NCBI GenBank assembly: GCA_046520405.1
Contig: JBKGHI010000007.1
Span: forward strand, 23,767-87,766
DNA length: 64,000 nucleotides
Source: Myxococcus sp046520405
Lineage (GTDB): Bacteria > Myxococcota > Myxococcia > Myxococcales > Myxococcaceae
Direction: 5' to 3'
Below the pieces are notes generated by a model. It was not told the DNA's origin, did not search any database, and saw only the letters and a program-made list of their open reading frames with translations. Position numbers and translations under genes: made by a program. Positions 39,488 to 48,341 of this stretch are shown here, in pieces (within the stretch, counting starts at the first letter, position 1; every line of letters begins with the position of its first letter).

Positions 39488-39964
39488 ATGTCCTCGCAGG
39501 ATGATCGTTTTCCGAAGGGTTCCTTTGGTGATTCGCCGGAGTACGGGGCGCGGTTCGCCGAGTTCGCCAACGCGGTGATTCCGGGCGGGCGCGGCCTGGT
39601 GCAGCAGCTCTTCCGCGCGAAGCAGGAGGCGCTCAAGGGTGTCGCGCACATCCTCGACGCGCAGATTCACGAGCTGCAGCACATCGACGCCGCCATCGAG
39701 GACCGGGCGAATCAGCCGTGTCCGCCGACGTCGGCCCATCCTCCCCGCACGGGAACGTCGCTGGGCGATGTCTTCCAGAAGGCCAGCGACCTGATTCTCG
39801 CGAAGCGGCCGAAGGGAAGCTCGGGCGCCGCGGAGTGCGCACGGCCCAGTGACCGTCGCGCGCCTCCCGCGGGCGGATGCACCACGGGCGAGGCGACTGT
39901 GAGCAGCACCGGCACGGCGGCCAGCCCCGCGCCGGAACCGCTTGAGAAGATTTCCATCAGCTAG
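39488..39964 (+). CDS. small hypothetical protein next to the ArsA-like ATPase
   Basis: A 158-residue protein starting at ATG 39488, behind the ribosome site AAAGAGG 6 bp upstream; the reading upstream of that is not coding. The first 75 residues are predicted to be mostly helical (YGARFAEFANAVIPG; QQLFRAKQEALKGVAHILDA), and the rest is rich in Pro, Ser, Thr and Ala with three Cys and looks disordered. I recognise no family. It lies 25 bp after the ArsA-like gene and 21 bp before a PKS gene, so it is part of the same operon and may partner the ATPase. Confidence 0.75.
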   Translation: MSSQDDRFPKGSFGDSPEYGARFAEFANAVIPGGRGLVQQLFRAKQEALKGVAHILDAQIHELQHIDAAIEDRANQPCPPTSAHPPRTGTSLGDVFQKASDLILAKRPKGSSGAAECARPSDRRAPPAGGCTTGEATVSSTGTAASPAPEPLEKISIS

Positions 39965-39985
39965 TCGCAGTGAAAGGGGTGGGCA

Positions 39986-42900
39986 GTGTCGGATGAGTCC
40001 ATTCGAGTGAGGATGTCCAACGAGGAGAATGCTCTCTCGATGGAGTCAATGACGCCCTTGCAACGGGCGGCATTGGCCATCAAGACCCTCCGGGCGCGCG
40101 TGGATGGATTGGAGCGCGCGCGCTCGGAGCCCATCGCGGTCATCGGCATGGGGTGCCGGTTCCCCGGCGGCGCGAACGACCCGAACGCGTACTGGGAGCT
40201 GCTGCGCGGCGGCGTCGATGCCGTATGCACCGTCCCGGCGGACCGCTGGGATGTGGATGCGTACTACGCGGAGGACCCGGACGCGGGCTGGAAGATGTTC
40301 GTCCGGGAGGGTGGGTTCCTCAAGCAGCCCATCGCCGCATTCGACAGTGAATTCTTTGGAATCTCCCCGCGCGAGGCGAACTACGTCGACCCACAGCAGC
40401 GGTTGATGCTGGAGGTGTCCTGGGAGGCCTTGGAGGACGCCGGAATCGCGCCGGGCTCCCTCATGGGCAGCGACACGGGCGTCTACGTCGGGTTCCTGAG
40501 CAGTGACTACGGGCGCGTTCCCTTCAACGCGGTGCAGACGCGCGACCTGCCGTACATGGGGACCGGCAACGAGCTGAGCTTCTCCGCGGGGCGCGTGTCC
40601 TACGTGCTGGGGCTCCAGGGGCCATCCATGGTGGTGGCGACGGCGTGCTCCTCGGCGCTCGTCTCCGCCCACCTGGCCTGTCAGGCGCTGCGGCAGGGGG
40701 AGTGCTCGCTGGCGCTGGCGGGCGGCGTGAATGTGATTCTCCGGCCGGACAACAACATCGTCCTGTCGAAGATGCGGGCGCTGGCGCCGGATGGGCGCTC
40801 GAAGACGTTTGATGCCTCCGCCAATGGCTACGGCCGTGGCGAGGGCTGCGGTGTGCTGGTGCTCAAGCGGCTCTCGGATGCGCAGCGGGACAACGACCGC
40901 ATCCTCGCCGTCATCCGTGGCTCCGCGGTGAACCATGACGGGCTCAGTGGCGGTCTGACGGTCCCCAACGGGCCCGCGCAGGAGAAACTGCTGCGCAAGG
41001 CGCTGGAGGCCGCGAACCTCGCGCCCGCGGACGTGAACTACATCGAAGCCCACGGCACGGGCACGCCGCTGGGCGACCCCATCGAGCTGCGGGCCTTGGA
41101 CGCCGTGCTCGGAGACGGGCGCGCCGCGGAGGCGCCGCTGCTGGTGGGCTCCGCGAAGACAAACCTGGGGCACCTGGAGTCCGCGGCGGGCGCGGCGGGC
41201 ATGATCAAGGTCGTGCTGTCCCTGGGGCAGAACGAAATCCCTCCGCACCTGCACTTCCGCACGCCCAATCCGACCGTGGACTGGCAGCAGTTGCAGATCG
41301 CCATCCCCACCCAGGTGACGCCGTGGCCCAAGGCCGACAAGCCGCGCGTCGCGGGGGTCAGCGGCTTCGGACTCAGCGGCGTCAACGCCCACGTGCTCAT
41401 CGAGGAAGCCCCGCCCGCGCCATCACGGACGCCGGATGCGGTGCCTCGGCCGCTGCACGTCCTGACGCTGTCGGGCCGGACGCCGCAGGCGCTGAATGAG
41501 CTGGCGCAGCGCTACACGCAGGTGCTCGGTGGCCCGGGGCTCGCGTCTCAGTCCCTGGAGGACATCTGCTTCACCGCGAACACCGGCCGTGACGCCTTCC
41601 GGCACCGGCTCGCGGTGCTGGGCAGCTCGCAAGAGGGCATGCGGGAGCAACTCACCAGTTTCCTGGCGGGGCAGACATCCCCGGCGGTGCTGAGCGGAAA
41701 GGCGGAGGGACAACCCCGCGTCGCCTTCCTGTTCACCGGACAGGGCGCGCAGTGGCTGGGCATGGGCGAGGAGCTGCTCCGGACCGAGCCCATCTTCCGG
41801 GACACGCTCCTGCGCTGTGACGAGGCGCTGAAGCCGTTGCTGGGACAGTCGCTCATCGAGCTGCTGCATCCCTCGCAGCGGGATGACGCGGCGCGGTCGC
41901 GGCTGGACGAGACGGGCTTCACCCAGCCCGCGTTGTTCGCGCTCGAGTACGCCCTGGCGCAGGTGTGGATGCAGTGGGGCATCCGGCCGGACTTCGTGAT
42001 GGGGCACTCCGTGGGCGAGTTCGTGGCGGCCTGCGTGGCCGGCATCTTCACCCTGGAGGAAGGGCTGGAGCTCATCGCCACCCGTGCCCGGCTGATGCAG
42101 TCGCTGCCCGCGGGCGGGACGATGGCGACCGTGTCCGCGGATGCGGCGGAAGTGGAGTCACTGCTGGCCCGGTACGACGGACAGGTGTCCATCGCGGCGC
42201 TCAATGGTCCGCGCAACGTGGTGATCTCCGGACGCGAGTCCGCGGTCGGCGAATGCGTGGCCGAGCTGACCCGCAAGGGCAAGCGCGGCACGATGCTGCG
42301 CGTCTCGCACGCGTTCCACTCCGCGTTGATGGACCCCATCCTCGACGCGTTCTCTCGCGCCGTGGCGAAGGTGAAGCTCCAGCCTCCGGCCATCCCGTTG
42401 ATTTCGAACCTGAGCGGGCGCGAGGCCGGGAAGGAAATCCTGACGCCCCGGTACTGGGTGCAGCACCTGCGTGAGCCGGTGATGTTCGCCCGGGGCATGC
42501 AGACGCTGGAGCAGGCCGGCGTGAAGGCCTTCCTGGAGGTCGGTCCCAAGCCGACCCTGGTGACGATGGGCCAGTCCTGCATCACGAAGGAGGACACGCT
42601 CTGGGTGGGAAGCCTGCGCCCGGAGCGCTCCGACTGGCAGCAGATGCTGGAAGGGCTCGCGGCCCTGCACGTCGCGGGCGTTCCGGTGGAGTGGCGAGGC
42701 CTGGACCAGGGGCGCGAGCGCCACAAGGTCGCGCTGCCCGTCTATCCCTTCCAGCGGCGCCACCACTGGATGGACCTCAATGGGTCGACGTGGGACATCC
42801 CAGGCGTCAGCGTGGCGCCGGAGCCGGGGGCGGTGCGTGGCCATCCCCTCCTGGGACGTCCGCACACGTCGCCTTCGCAGGTGAAGCAGTTCGAGTCCTC

Positions 42901-45559
42901 CGTGGGCGCGGCCAGGCCCGCCTTCTTGAAGGACCATGGCGTCTACGGGCAGATCCTGATGCCGGGCGCGGCCTACGTGGAGATGGGGCTCGCGGCGGGG
43001 GCCTCGCTCTTCGGCGCGGCGGGTGGGACGGTGGATGAACTCACCTTCTCGCAGGCCCTCTTCCTTCCGGAGGAGGGGGAGCGCCGGGTGCACCTGCTCT
43101 ACTCACCGGAGGGCGAGCGCGCGGGGCGCTTTGAAATCTACAGCCAGGAGGAGCACACGGGCGAAGGCGAGCCCGGGTGGATTCTCCATGCCCACGGCAA
43201 GCTCTCCGCGGCGGCGGCTGTGCCGGGTGAGCGAGTCGACGTGGCGCGTCTGCGTGCCTCGCTGGCGCGTGAGGTGCCCGTGGAGGGCTACTACGCGAAG
43301 CTGGGCCAGGCGGGGCTCGCGTACGGCCCCAGCTTCCGAGGCATCCAGGGCCTCTGGCGAGGTGAGAACGAGGTGATGGGGCGTCTGGCCCTGTCGGGCA
43401 GCGCGGCGGCGGATGCCGGGCAGTACCTGCTCCAGCCCGCGCTCCTGGATGCGTGCTTCCAGATGGTGGGCGCGGTGCTCGACGAGGAGGGCGATGCCGC
43501 GTACCTCCCCGTGGGCGTGGGCAAGGTGCAGGTGCAGCGAGGCGGCCTGGGAGAGGTGTGGGCCCACGCGACGCTGGCGCGGAGTGATGACCCGAAGGGC
43601 CCCGGCTTCGTGTGCGACATCCAGTTGCTCACCGAGGACGGCGAGCGCGTGGCCACCGTGGAGCGTCTGTTGCTCCGGCGCATCAGCCGGGAAGGGCTCC
43701 TGGGCGCGAAGAGCAAGCGCTACCAGAACTGGCTGTACGAGCTGGAGTGGCAGCCCCGGCCCGTGGAGGCGCCAGCGGCGGGCGACGCTGGAACACAGTG
43801 CCTCATCCTCGCTGACACGGCGGGGGTGGGCGCGCGCCTCGCCGAGCGCCTGAAAGGAAACGGCTGGCACGTGGTGACGGTGCCTGCCGACGCACATGCG
43901 CCGTCCAACGGCCGCGACGCGGCGCTCGCCCTCCTGGGGCGGCTGCCCGCGGACGCGACGCAAGGGCCACTGCATGTCGTGGACCTGTGGAGCTTGGACG
44001 GTGGCGGGGAGGACGTGCCCGCGCAGGCCTTGGAGCATGGCTCGCGCGTGCTCGCGCTCGCCCAGGCACTCGTCGAGGCCAAGGGAACGAAGACCTCGCT
44101 CTGGCTCGTGACGCGCGGCGCCCAGGCGACGTCGGAGAAGGAGCACATCACCCGCCTGGGAAGCTCCGTCCTCTGGGGCCTGGGCAAGTCCATCACCCGA
44201 GAGCATCCGGACCTGCACTGCCGGCGCGTGGACCTGGACGCCAGCGCGCCCGAGCACGAGGTGGCCCAGCTTCACGCCGAGCTGCTCGGCGCGAGTGGCG
44301 AGGACGAAGTCGCCCTGCGTGGCACGACACGCCGTGTGCCCCGGCTGGTGCGGAGCCGGAAGCTGCGGAAGGCCACTGGCGACACCGCCCTGAATCCGGA
44401 CGCGAGCTACCTGGTCACCGGTGGTCTCGGAGGGCTGGGGCTCGTCGTCGCGGAGCGTCTGGCGGAGCGTGGGGCCCGTCACCTCGTCTTGATGGGCCGG
44501 CGTGAGCCCGGGCCTGAAGCGCGTGCCCGTCTGGATTCGCTGGAGCAGCGTGGCGTCTCCATCCACTGCGTGCAGGGAGACGTGGCGGTGGCCTCCGACG
44601 TCGAGCGTGTCCTCGCCGGACTCAACGGACGGGTGCCGCCCCTGCGTGGCGTCATCCACTCCGCGGGTGTCATCGACGATGGTCTCTTCGTGCAGATGAC
44701 GCCGGAGCGGCTGGCCAACGCCTTCGCCCCCAAGGTCTCCGGCGGGTGGAATCTCCACCGTGCGCTGCAAGGCACGACGCTGGACTTCTTCGTCGTGTTC
44801 TCCTCGGCGGCGTCGCTCATCGGATCGGCGGGACAGGCCAACTACGTGGCCGCCAATGCCTTCCTGGATGCGCTGGCCCGCTACCGTCAGGCCGAAGGAC
44901 TGCCCGCCCTGAGCCTCAACTGGGGCGCTTGGGCGGAGGTGGGCGCGGCCGCGGAGGAGCAGATTCGCCGCCGCATGGAGCAACTGGGCTTCGGCGTGAT
45001 TCCTCCCGAGGACGGGCTCCAGGTCTTCGAGCAGTCCCTGGGGCTGAGCGGTCAGCTTGGCATCCTCCCGGTGGATTGGGCGGTGCTCGGGCGGCGCGGA
45101 CGCTCGCCGCTGTTCGAGGCCTTCATCGAGAAGGCCAGCCCCGAGGCGAGCGGGGGGATTCGTCAGCGGTTGGAGCGGCTTTCGCCCAAGGAGCGGCGCG
45201 GTGCCTTGCGCGCGCACGTGGGAGAGCTGGTCAACGGCGTGCTGGGACGGCCCGTCACGGAGCCGTTGGATCCGAACCAGGGCTTCTTCGAGTTCGGCAT
45301 GGACTCGTTGATGTCCGTGGAGCTGCGCAACGTCCTTCAGCGGAGCCTGGGCACCTCGTTGCCCGCGACGGTGGCCTTCGACAACCCGACCGTCAACGGG
45401 CTGGTGGACTACCTGGCCGCCGAGGTGTTGGGGCTGAAGGAAGAGGCGGCCGCGCCCGTGCAGGAGGCCCCCGAGGATGCGGAGCTGGAGGCCCTCCTGG
45501 CGGACGTGGGAAGCCTGGACGACGACGCCGTCCAGGCCATGCTGCGAAAGAGCCGCTGA
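39986..45559 (+). CDS. PKS module KS-AT-DH-KR-ACP downstream of the terminating module
   Basis: An 1857-residue module starting at GTG 39986 with AAGGGG upstream. The KS is intact (C221 in ATACSSA, EAHGTGT, NLGHLESAAG). The AT has GHSVG and malonyl-type HAFH (VSHAFHSALM). The DH is complete (HGVYGQILMP and LDACFQ), as is the KR (GGLGGLG; Tyr in QANYVAANAF). The ACP Ser is S1774 (GMDSLMSV). An N-terminal helical segment (LQRAALAIKTLRARVDGLERA) resembles a docking helix. The gene follows the TE-containing gene, so the order is not collinear; the module may act earlier in the assembly line, or repeatedly, which would suit the variable polyene length known for DKxanthenes. Its stop is 4 bp from the stop of the convergent carrier-protein gene, and a short inverted repeat (AGCCG/CGGCT arms, 45551-45565) covers the junction. 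Confidence 0.93.
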   Translation: MSDESIRVRMSNEENALSMESMTPLQRAALAIKTLRARVDGLERARSEPIAVIGMGCRFPGGANDPNAYWELLRGGVDAVCTVPADRWDVDAYYAEDPDAGWKMFVREGGFLKQPIAAFDSEFFGISPREANYVDPQQRLMLEVSWEALEDAGIAPGSLMGSDTGVYVGFLSSDYGRVPFNAVQTRDLPYMGTGNELSFSAGRVSYVLGLQGPSMVVATACSSALVSAHLACQALRQGECSLALAGGVNVILRPDNNIVLSKMRALAPDGRSKTFDASANGYGRGEGCGVLVLKRLSDAQRDNDRILAVIRGSAVNHDGLSGGLTVPNGPAQEKLLRKALEAANLAPADVNYIEAHGTGTPLGDPIELRALDAVLGDGRAAEAPLLVGSAKTNLGHLESAAGAAGMIKVVLSLGQNEIPPHLHFRTPNPTVDWQQLQIAIPTQVTPWPKADKPRVAGVSGFGLSGVNAHVLIEEAPPAPSRTPDAVPRPLHVLTLSGRTPQALNELAQRYTQVLGGPGLASQSLEDICFTANTGRDAFRHRLAVLGSSQEGMREQLTSFLAGQTSPAVLSGKAEGQPRVAFLFTGQGAQWLGMGEELLRTEPIFRDTLLRCDEALKPLLGQSLIELLHPSQRDDAARSRLDETGFTQPALFALEYALAQVWMQWGIRPDFVMGHSVGEFVAACVAGIFTLEEGLELIATRARLMQSLPAGGTMATVSADAAEVESLLARYDGQVSIAALNGPRNVVISGRESAVGECVAELTRKGKRGTMLRVSHAFHSALMDPILDAFSRAVAKVKLQPPAIPLISNLSGREAGKEILTPRYWVQHLREPVMFARGMQTLEQAGVKAFLEVGPKPTLVTMGQSCITKEDTLWVGSLRPERSDWQQMLEGLAALHVAGVPVEWRGLDQGRERHKVALPVYPFQRRHHWMDLNGSTWDIPGVSVAPEPGAVRGHPLLGRPHTSPSQVKQFESSVGAARPAFLKDHGVYGQILMPGAAYVEMGLAAGASLFGAAGGTVDELTFSQALFLPEEGERRVHLLYSPEGERAGRFEIYSQEEHTGEGEPGWILHAHGKLSAAAAVPGERVDVARLRASLAREVPVEGYYAKLGQAGLAYGPSFRGIQGLWRGENEVMGRLALSGSAAADAGQYLLQPALLDACFQMVGAVLDEEGDAAYLPVGVGKVQVQRGGLGEVWAHATLARSDDPKGPGFVCDIQLLTEDGERVATVERLLLRRISREGLLGAKSKRYQNWLYELEWQPRPVEAPAAGDAGTQCLILADTAGVGARLAERLKGNGWHVVTVPADAHAPSNGRDAALALLGRLPADATQGPLHVVDLWSLDGGGEDVPAQALEHGSRVLALAQALVEAKGTKTSLWLVTRGAQATSEKEHITRLGSSVLWGLGKSITREHPDLHCRRVDLDASAPEHEVAQLHAELLGASGEDEVALRGTTRRVPRLVRSRKLRKATGDTALNPDASYLVTGGLGGLGLVVAERLAERGARHLVLMGRREPGPEARARLDSLEQRGVSIHCVQGDVAVASDVERVLAGLNGRVPPLRGVIHSAGVIDDGLFVQMTPERLANAFAPKVSGGWNLHRALQGTTLDFFVVFSSAASLIGSAGQANYVAANAFLDALARYRQAEGLPALSLNWGAWAEVGAAAEEQIRRRMEQLGFGVIPPEDGLQVFEQSLGLSGQLGILPVDWAVLGRRGRSPLFEAFIEKASPEASGGIRQRLERLSPKERRGALRAHVGELVNGVLGRPVTEPLDPNQGFFEFGMDSLMSVELRNVLQRSLGTSLPATVAFDNPTVNGLVDYLAAEVLGLKEEAAAPVQEAPEDAELEALLADVGSLDDDAVQAMLRKSR

Positions 45560-45563
45560 GCGG

Positions 45564-45827
45564 CTACGGCTGCTGCCGGGACCTCGCGTCGATGACGAGG
45601 TCCGTGATGGCGGAGAGCGTCTGGAGGTTCTCCACCTTCAGCGACTCCGAGGGCACGGTGATGCCGTACTTCTTCTGGACGAAGCCCATCATCCGGGCGG
45701 TCTCCAGCGAGTTCAGCACACCGAGCTCGAGCAGGGGCGTGGAGGAGTCCAACTCCTCCGCGTCTCCGTCCAGGAGTTCCTCCGCCACGTAGCGGGTCAG
45801 GTCGTCGAGCAAATCGTCTCTGTTCAT
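45564..45827 (-). CDS. PltL-like discrete peptidyl carrier protein (starter carrier)
   Basis: An 87-residue free-standing carrier protein. The ATG at 45827 overlaps the thioesterase stop (ATGA) and is preferred over a longer frame. The attachment site is S40 in TPLLELGVLNSLETARM. The LNS in place of DS and the LLELG(V/I)LNS context resemble the PltL-type carriers that hold prolyl and pyrrolyl groups rather than PKS ACPs. With the adenylation enzyme and dehydrogenase at the left edge it completes a pyrrole-2-carboxyl starter system. It is the last gene of a three-gene leftward operon with the type II thioesterase and the squalene/phytoene-synthase-like gene. Confidence 0.88.
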   Translation of the reverse strand: MNRDDLLDDLTRYVAEELLDGDAEELDSSTPLLELGVLNSLETARMMGFVQKKYGITVPSESLKVENLQTLSAITDLVIDARSRQQP

Positions 45828-46612
45828 GGCGTTTGGGGTGCTCCGACTGCGAGTTCGGTGTGGACGGCCTGGACCACCTGGGCCGTCAGCTCGTTGAGAA
45901 AGAAGTGGCCGCCCGGGAACATCTTCATCGAGAAGGCCGCTTGGGTTTGCTGCCGCCACGCTTCGAGCGCGGCTTCGGAGACGCGAGGATCCCGAGTGCC
46001 CCCAAAGGCACACAGGCGCATCGGAAGCGGCGCTTCCTCCTGGTAGGTGTAGCTCTCCGAAATCTTCAGGTCGGCCCGGAGGATGGGCAGGATGAGGTCC
46101 AGAATCTCCGGCTGGGCCAGCACCTGCTGGGGAATGCCGTCGTAGCGGGCGGACAGCTCGCGGATGAAGTCGTCGCGACGCAGGCCACTGAGCGGCGGCA
46201 GGCCACTGCGACGTGACGGCGCCTCGGAACCCGAGACGAGCAGGGTTCCTGGCAATGGCAGGCCTCTGCGACGGAGCTCGCGCGTCAGCTCGAAGGCGAT
46301 GAGCGCGCCCAGGCTGTGGCCGAAGAAGGCGAAGGGCACGTCGAAGTGCGGTGACAGCTCGCGCACGAGTGAATCCAGCAGCCGCGGCAGCTCCTCCACG
46401 GAGGGCTCATGGAGGCGGTTCTCCCGGCCGGGAGGTTGGATGGCGCACACCTCAATGTCCGCCTCGGGAAGCAGGTCGGGCCAGCGGAAGTAGGGAAGGC
46501 TGCCCGCTCCCGCATAGGGGAAGCAGAACAGCCGGAGTCGAGGAGACGAAGTGGGCTTGCGGCGGACGAGCCAGGGAGTCTCGGCCGCCGCGGTGCTGGA
46601 TTCAGGAGTCAT
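45824..46612 (-). CDS. type II thioesterase
   Basis: A 262-residue alpha/beta hydrolase of the external editing thioesterase family. Motifs in order: FCFPYAGAGS near 29, the nucleophile S100 in FGHSLGAL, FGGTRDPRVS carrying the Asp, and the His in FPGGHFFL near the end. These enzymes remove wrong or stalled acyl groups from carrier proteins. It is coupled to the starter carrier gene, and pyoluteorin-type clusters also contain one, so editing of the carrier proteins of this assembly line is the likely job. Length and motifs are normal. Confidence 0.93.
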   Translation of the reverse strand: MTPESSTAAAETPWLVRRKPTSSPRLRLFCFPYAGAGSLPYFRWPDLLPEADIEVCAIQPPGRENRLHEPSVEELPRLLDSLVRELSPHFDVPFAFFGHSLGALIAFELTRELRRRGLPLPGTLLVSGSEAPSRRSGLPPLSGLRRDDFIRELSARYDGIPQQVLAQPEILDLILPILRADLKISESYTYQEEAPLPMRLCAFGGTRDPRVSEAALEAWRQQTQAAFSMKMFPGGHFFLNELTAQVVQAVHTELAVGAPQTP

Positions 46613-46642
46613 TGAGTCGTGCAGGTGTTGGGGGCAGAAGGG

Positions 46643-48043
46643 CTACTTCCGGCAGCCGTCGCGAACCTCGCGGGCCGTCGCCGCGAGGGCCTCGATGCCC
46701 AACGCGATCCAGTCCGCGCCGTCGCGGGAGAACCGCTCGGCCAGCTCGGCGTCCACCACGGGGGCCCGGCGCGAGCCTGGACGAAGCTGCTGGAGGAAGT
46801 TCTCGCGGGCCGTGAAGGAGTTCCGCGCGCTGCGCTCCGCGAGCTTGCCGTAGCTGGCGAACACCTCCGCCAGGCCGGGCTCCCGCAGGTTGGACGGCGA
46901 GCCCTCGGTCGATTCTCGGCAGTACCGCGCGAAGTCCGCCGCCGTGTGCTTCGAGGGCGAAGCCAGCAGCGCGCGCTCCAGCGCGGTGGCCTCCGCGCCG
47001 GGCGCGTCGAAGGACGCCGCGTCTCCCTCCGCCTCAAGCGCACCGATGGTCTCCAATGCCACCGCGGGGGCCAGCGCCTTGGGGCAGCCTCCCAGGAGTT
47101 CGAGCTCCCGCCGGCAGGAGTCCACATTCACGGGAGGCAGGGGCAGGGCGGAGAGGAGAGAGAACACCGAACGCAGCACGGGGAGCTTCGCCGTCTCCGA
47201 GCCGGGCAGGGCCTTGAGGACACGCTGCACGGTGTCCCAGGGCCTGGGCTCCCCGGCGGCGTAGAGCTTGAGGTAGCCCTGCTGGATGAAGTTCAGCCAG
47301 CCCTCCGCGAAGGACCTGGCCCGCTTGCGGCTCTCCGGCGAGGTGATGCGCGAGGCCTCGTCATACACGGCGAGGAAGTACTCGAGGCAGATGGCCTTGC
47401 GCTGCTGGACGATGCGTTCGCCCGCCACGGTGGGCAGCTCGGCGGGCGGCGTCGAGGACAGGCCCAGCAGTTCCAGCTCCTCGGCGCTCAGCCACAAGCG
47501 GCCCCTCGCGAGGTCCGACTGCAGGTCCACCAGGTCATCGAACATCTGGAGGCCCACGGCGGAGAGCGTCGCGATGCGCCGCACCGTGGCCTCGTCCACG
47601 TCCGTCAGCTGAAGGCGCTGCGCCATGTAGGCGCCGGGGAGGGCCTTCAGGTACCAGAGGGTGAACAGCTCCTGGGCACTCAGGGGACGGCCCAGGGCCA
47701 GCGCGTCCTGTTCCGCGGAGAAGGCGCGGACCTGCTCCACCAGCCTGCGGCGGCCGTTGATGAGCGGGGGCGCCGCGGCGATGAACTCACGCAGCGCGAC
47801 GATGGCGTCGAGGTCCTCGGGGAAGGCGGAGGCGTCTTCGAGGACCTGGGGCCCGCGCACCCGGACGAGCGCTTCGAGGCGGCGGATGCCGAACCCGAAG
47901 TAGGTCCAGAGCCGGCCCTCGGACTCCGTGGCGGCAATCTGCGGCAGGTAACCCAGCACATCGGCTTCGAGGAGCCAGCGCCTCATCGCAGCGAGGGCGA
48001 GGTCACTCAGTGGGTTGCCTTGGAGGTCGACGGCACTGGTCAT
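46643..48043 (-). CDS. squalene/phytoene synthase-like isoprenoid synthase fold protein
   Basis: A 466-residue all-helical protein starting at ATG 48043 with AAGGAG 7 bp upstream. Residues 163-190 (LQMFDDLVDLQSDLARGRLW) resemble the second Asp-rich helix of squalene/phytoene synthases, including DDxxD at 169-173 and the following RGRxxLS. The first Asp-rich motif expected around residues 80-110 is not evident, so prenyl diphosphate chemistry is doubtful. It is longer than typical bacterial phytoene synthases (about 300 residues), and the C-terminal 200 residues are unassigned. It lies 30 bp upstream of the thioesterase gene in the same operon. A modified isoprenoid-synthase fold with a new role in the polyene pathway is possible. 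Confidence 0.6.
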   Translation of the reverse strand: MTSAVDLQGNPLSDLALAAMRRWLLEADVLGYLPQIAATESEGRLWTYFGFGIRRLEALVRVRGPQVLEDASAFPEDLDAIVALREFIAAAPPLINGRRRLVEQVRAFSAEQDALALGRPLSAQELFTLWYLKALPGAYMAQRLQLTDVDEATVRRIATLSAVGLQMFDDLVDLQSDLARGRLWLSAEELELLGLSSTPPAELPTVAGERIVQQRKAICLEYFLAVYDEASRITSPESRKRARSFAEGWLNFIQQGYLKLYAAGEPRPWDTVQRVLKALPGSETAKLPVLRSVFSLLSALPLPPVNVDSCRRELELLGGCPKALAPAVALETIGALEAEGDAASFDAPGAEATALERALLASPSKHTAADFARYCRESTEGSPSNLREPGLAEVFASYGKLAERSARNSFTARENFLQQLRPGSRRAPVVDAELAERFSRDGADWIALGIEALAATAREVRDGCRK

Positions 48044-48143
48044 GTCACGGCTCCTTGGAGGGATTCAGGAGGGTGACAGGATAGTGAGGGAGGTGGTGTG
48101 CTCCAGAATGCCTTACATCGGTTCCGCGAGGCACACTGCGCAG

Positions 48144-48176
48144 GTTGGGAAGTGGGCCGCTGGGACGCTTCCCAAC
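48144..48176 (-). terminator. stem-loop downstream of the small peptide gene
   Basis: Perfect 9-bp arms (GTTGGGAAG and CTTCCCAAC) enclose a 15-nt loop, starting 12 bp after the stop of the leftward peptide gene. No T-run follows on the minus strand, so it may be a 3-prime-end stabiliser or a Rho-type end rather than a classical terminator. Confidence 0.45.
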
Positions 48177-48188
48177 GGCCCGGAGGCA

Positions 48189-48341
48189 TCAGTAGGGGAA
48201 GCAGTAGATGCGCATACACGTGCCCGCAACGGCCTTCGTGGCAGCGGGAACCGTGGCCTTCTCCATCACGTTCATCAGCTTCACGAGCTTCTGCTTGGCC
48301 TGCTTGGACGACCGGGGGGCCTTCGACTTCGTCTTGGTCAT
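48189..48341 (-). CDS. 50-residue Cys-containing peptide, candidate precursor peptide
   Basis: The ATG at 48341 has a very strong ribosome site (GGAGGAGAG) at normal spacing; a longer frame to 48494 starts inside the next gene and is rejected. The peptide has a Lys-rich, hydrophilic N-terminal part (MTKTKSKAPRSSKQAKQ), a short amphipathic helix (KLVKLMNVMEKA), and a short C-terminal segment GTCMRIYCFPY with Cys42 and Cys47 and several aromatic residues. This leader-plus-short-core layout is typical of ribosomally made, modified peptides. It lies 61 bp downstream of a JmjC-type oxygenase gene, and a hairpin follows. I recognise no family; a small unmodified toxin or chaperone partner is the alternative. 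Confidence 0.7.
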   Translation of the reverse strand: MTKTKSKAPRSSKQAKQKLVKLMNVMEKATVPAATKAVAGTCMRIYCFPY

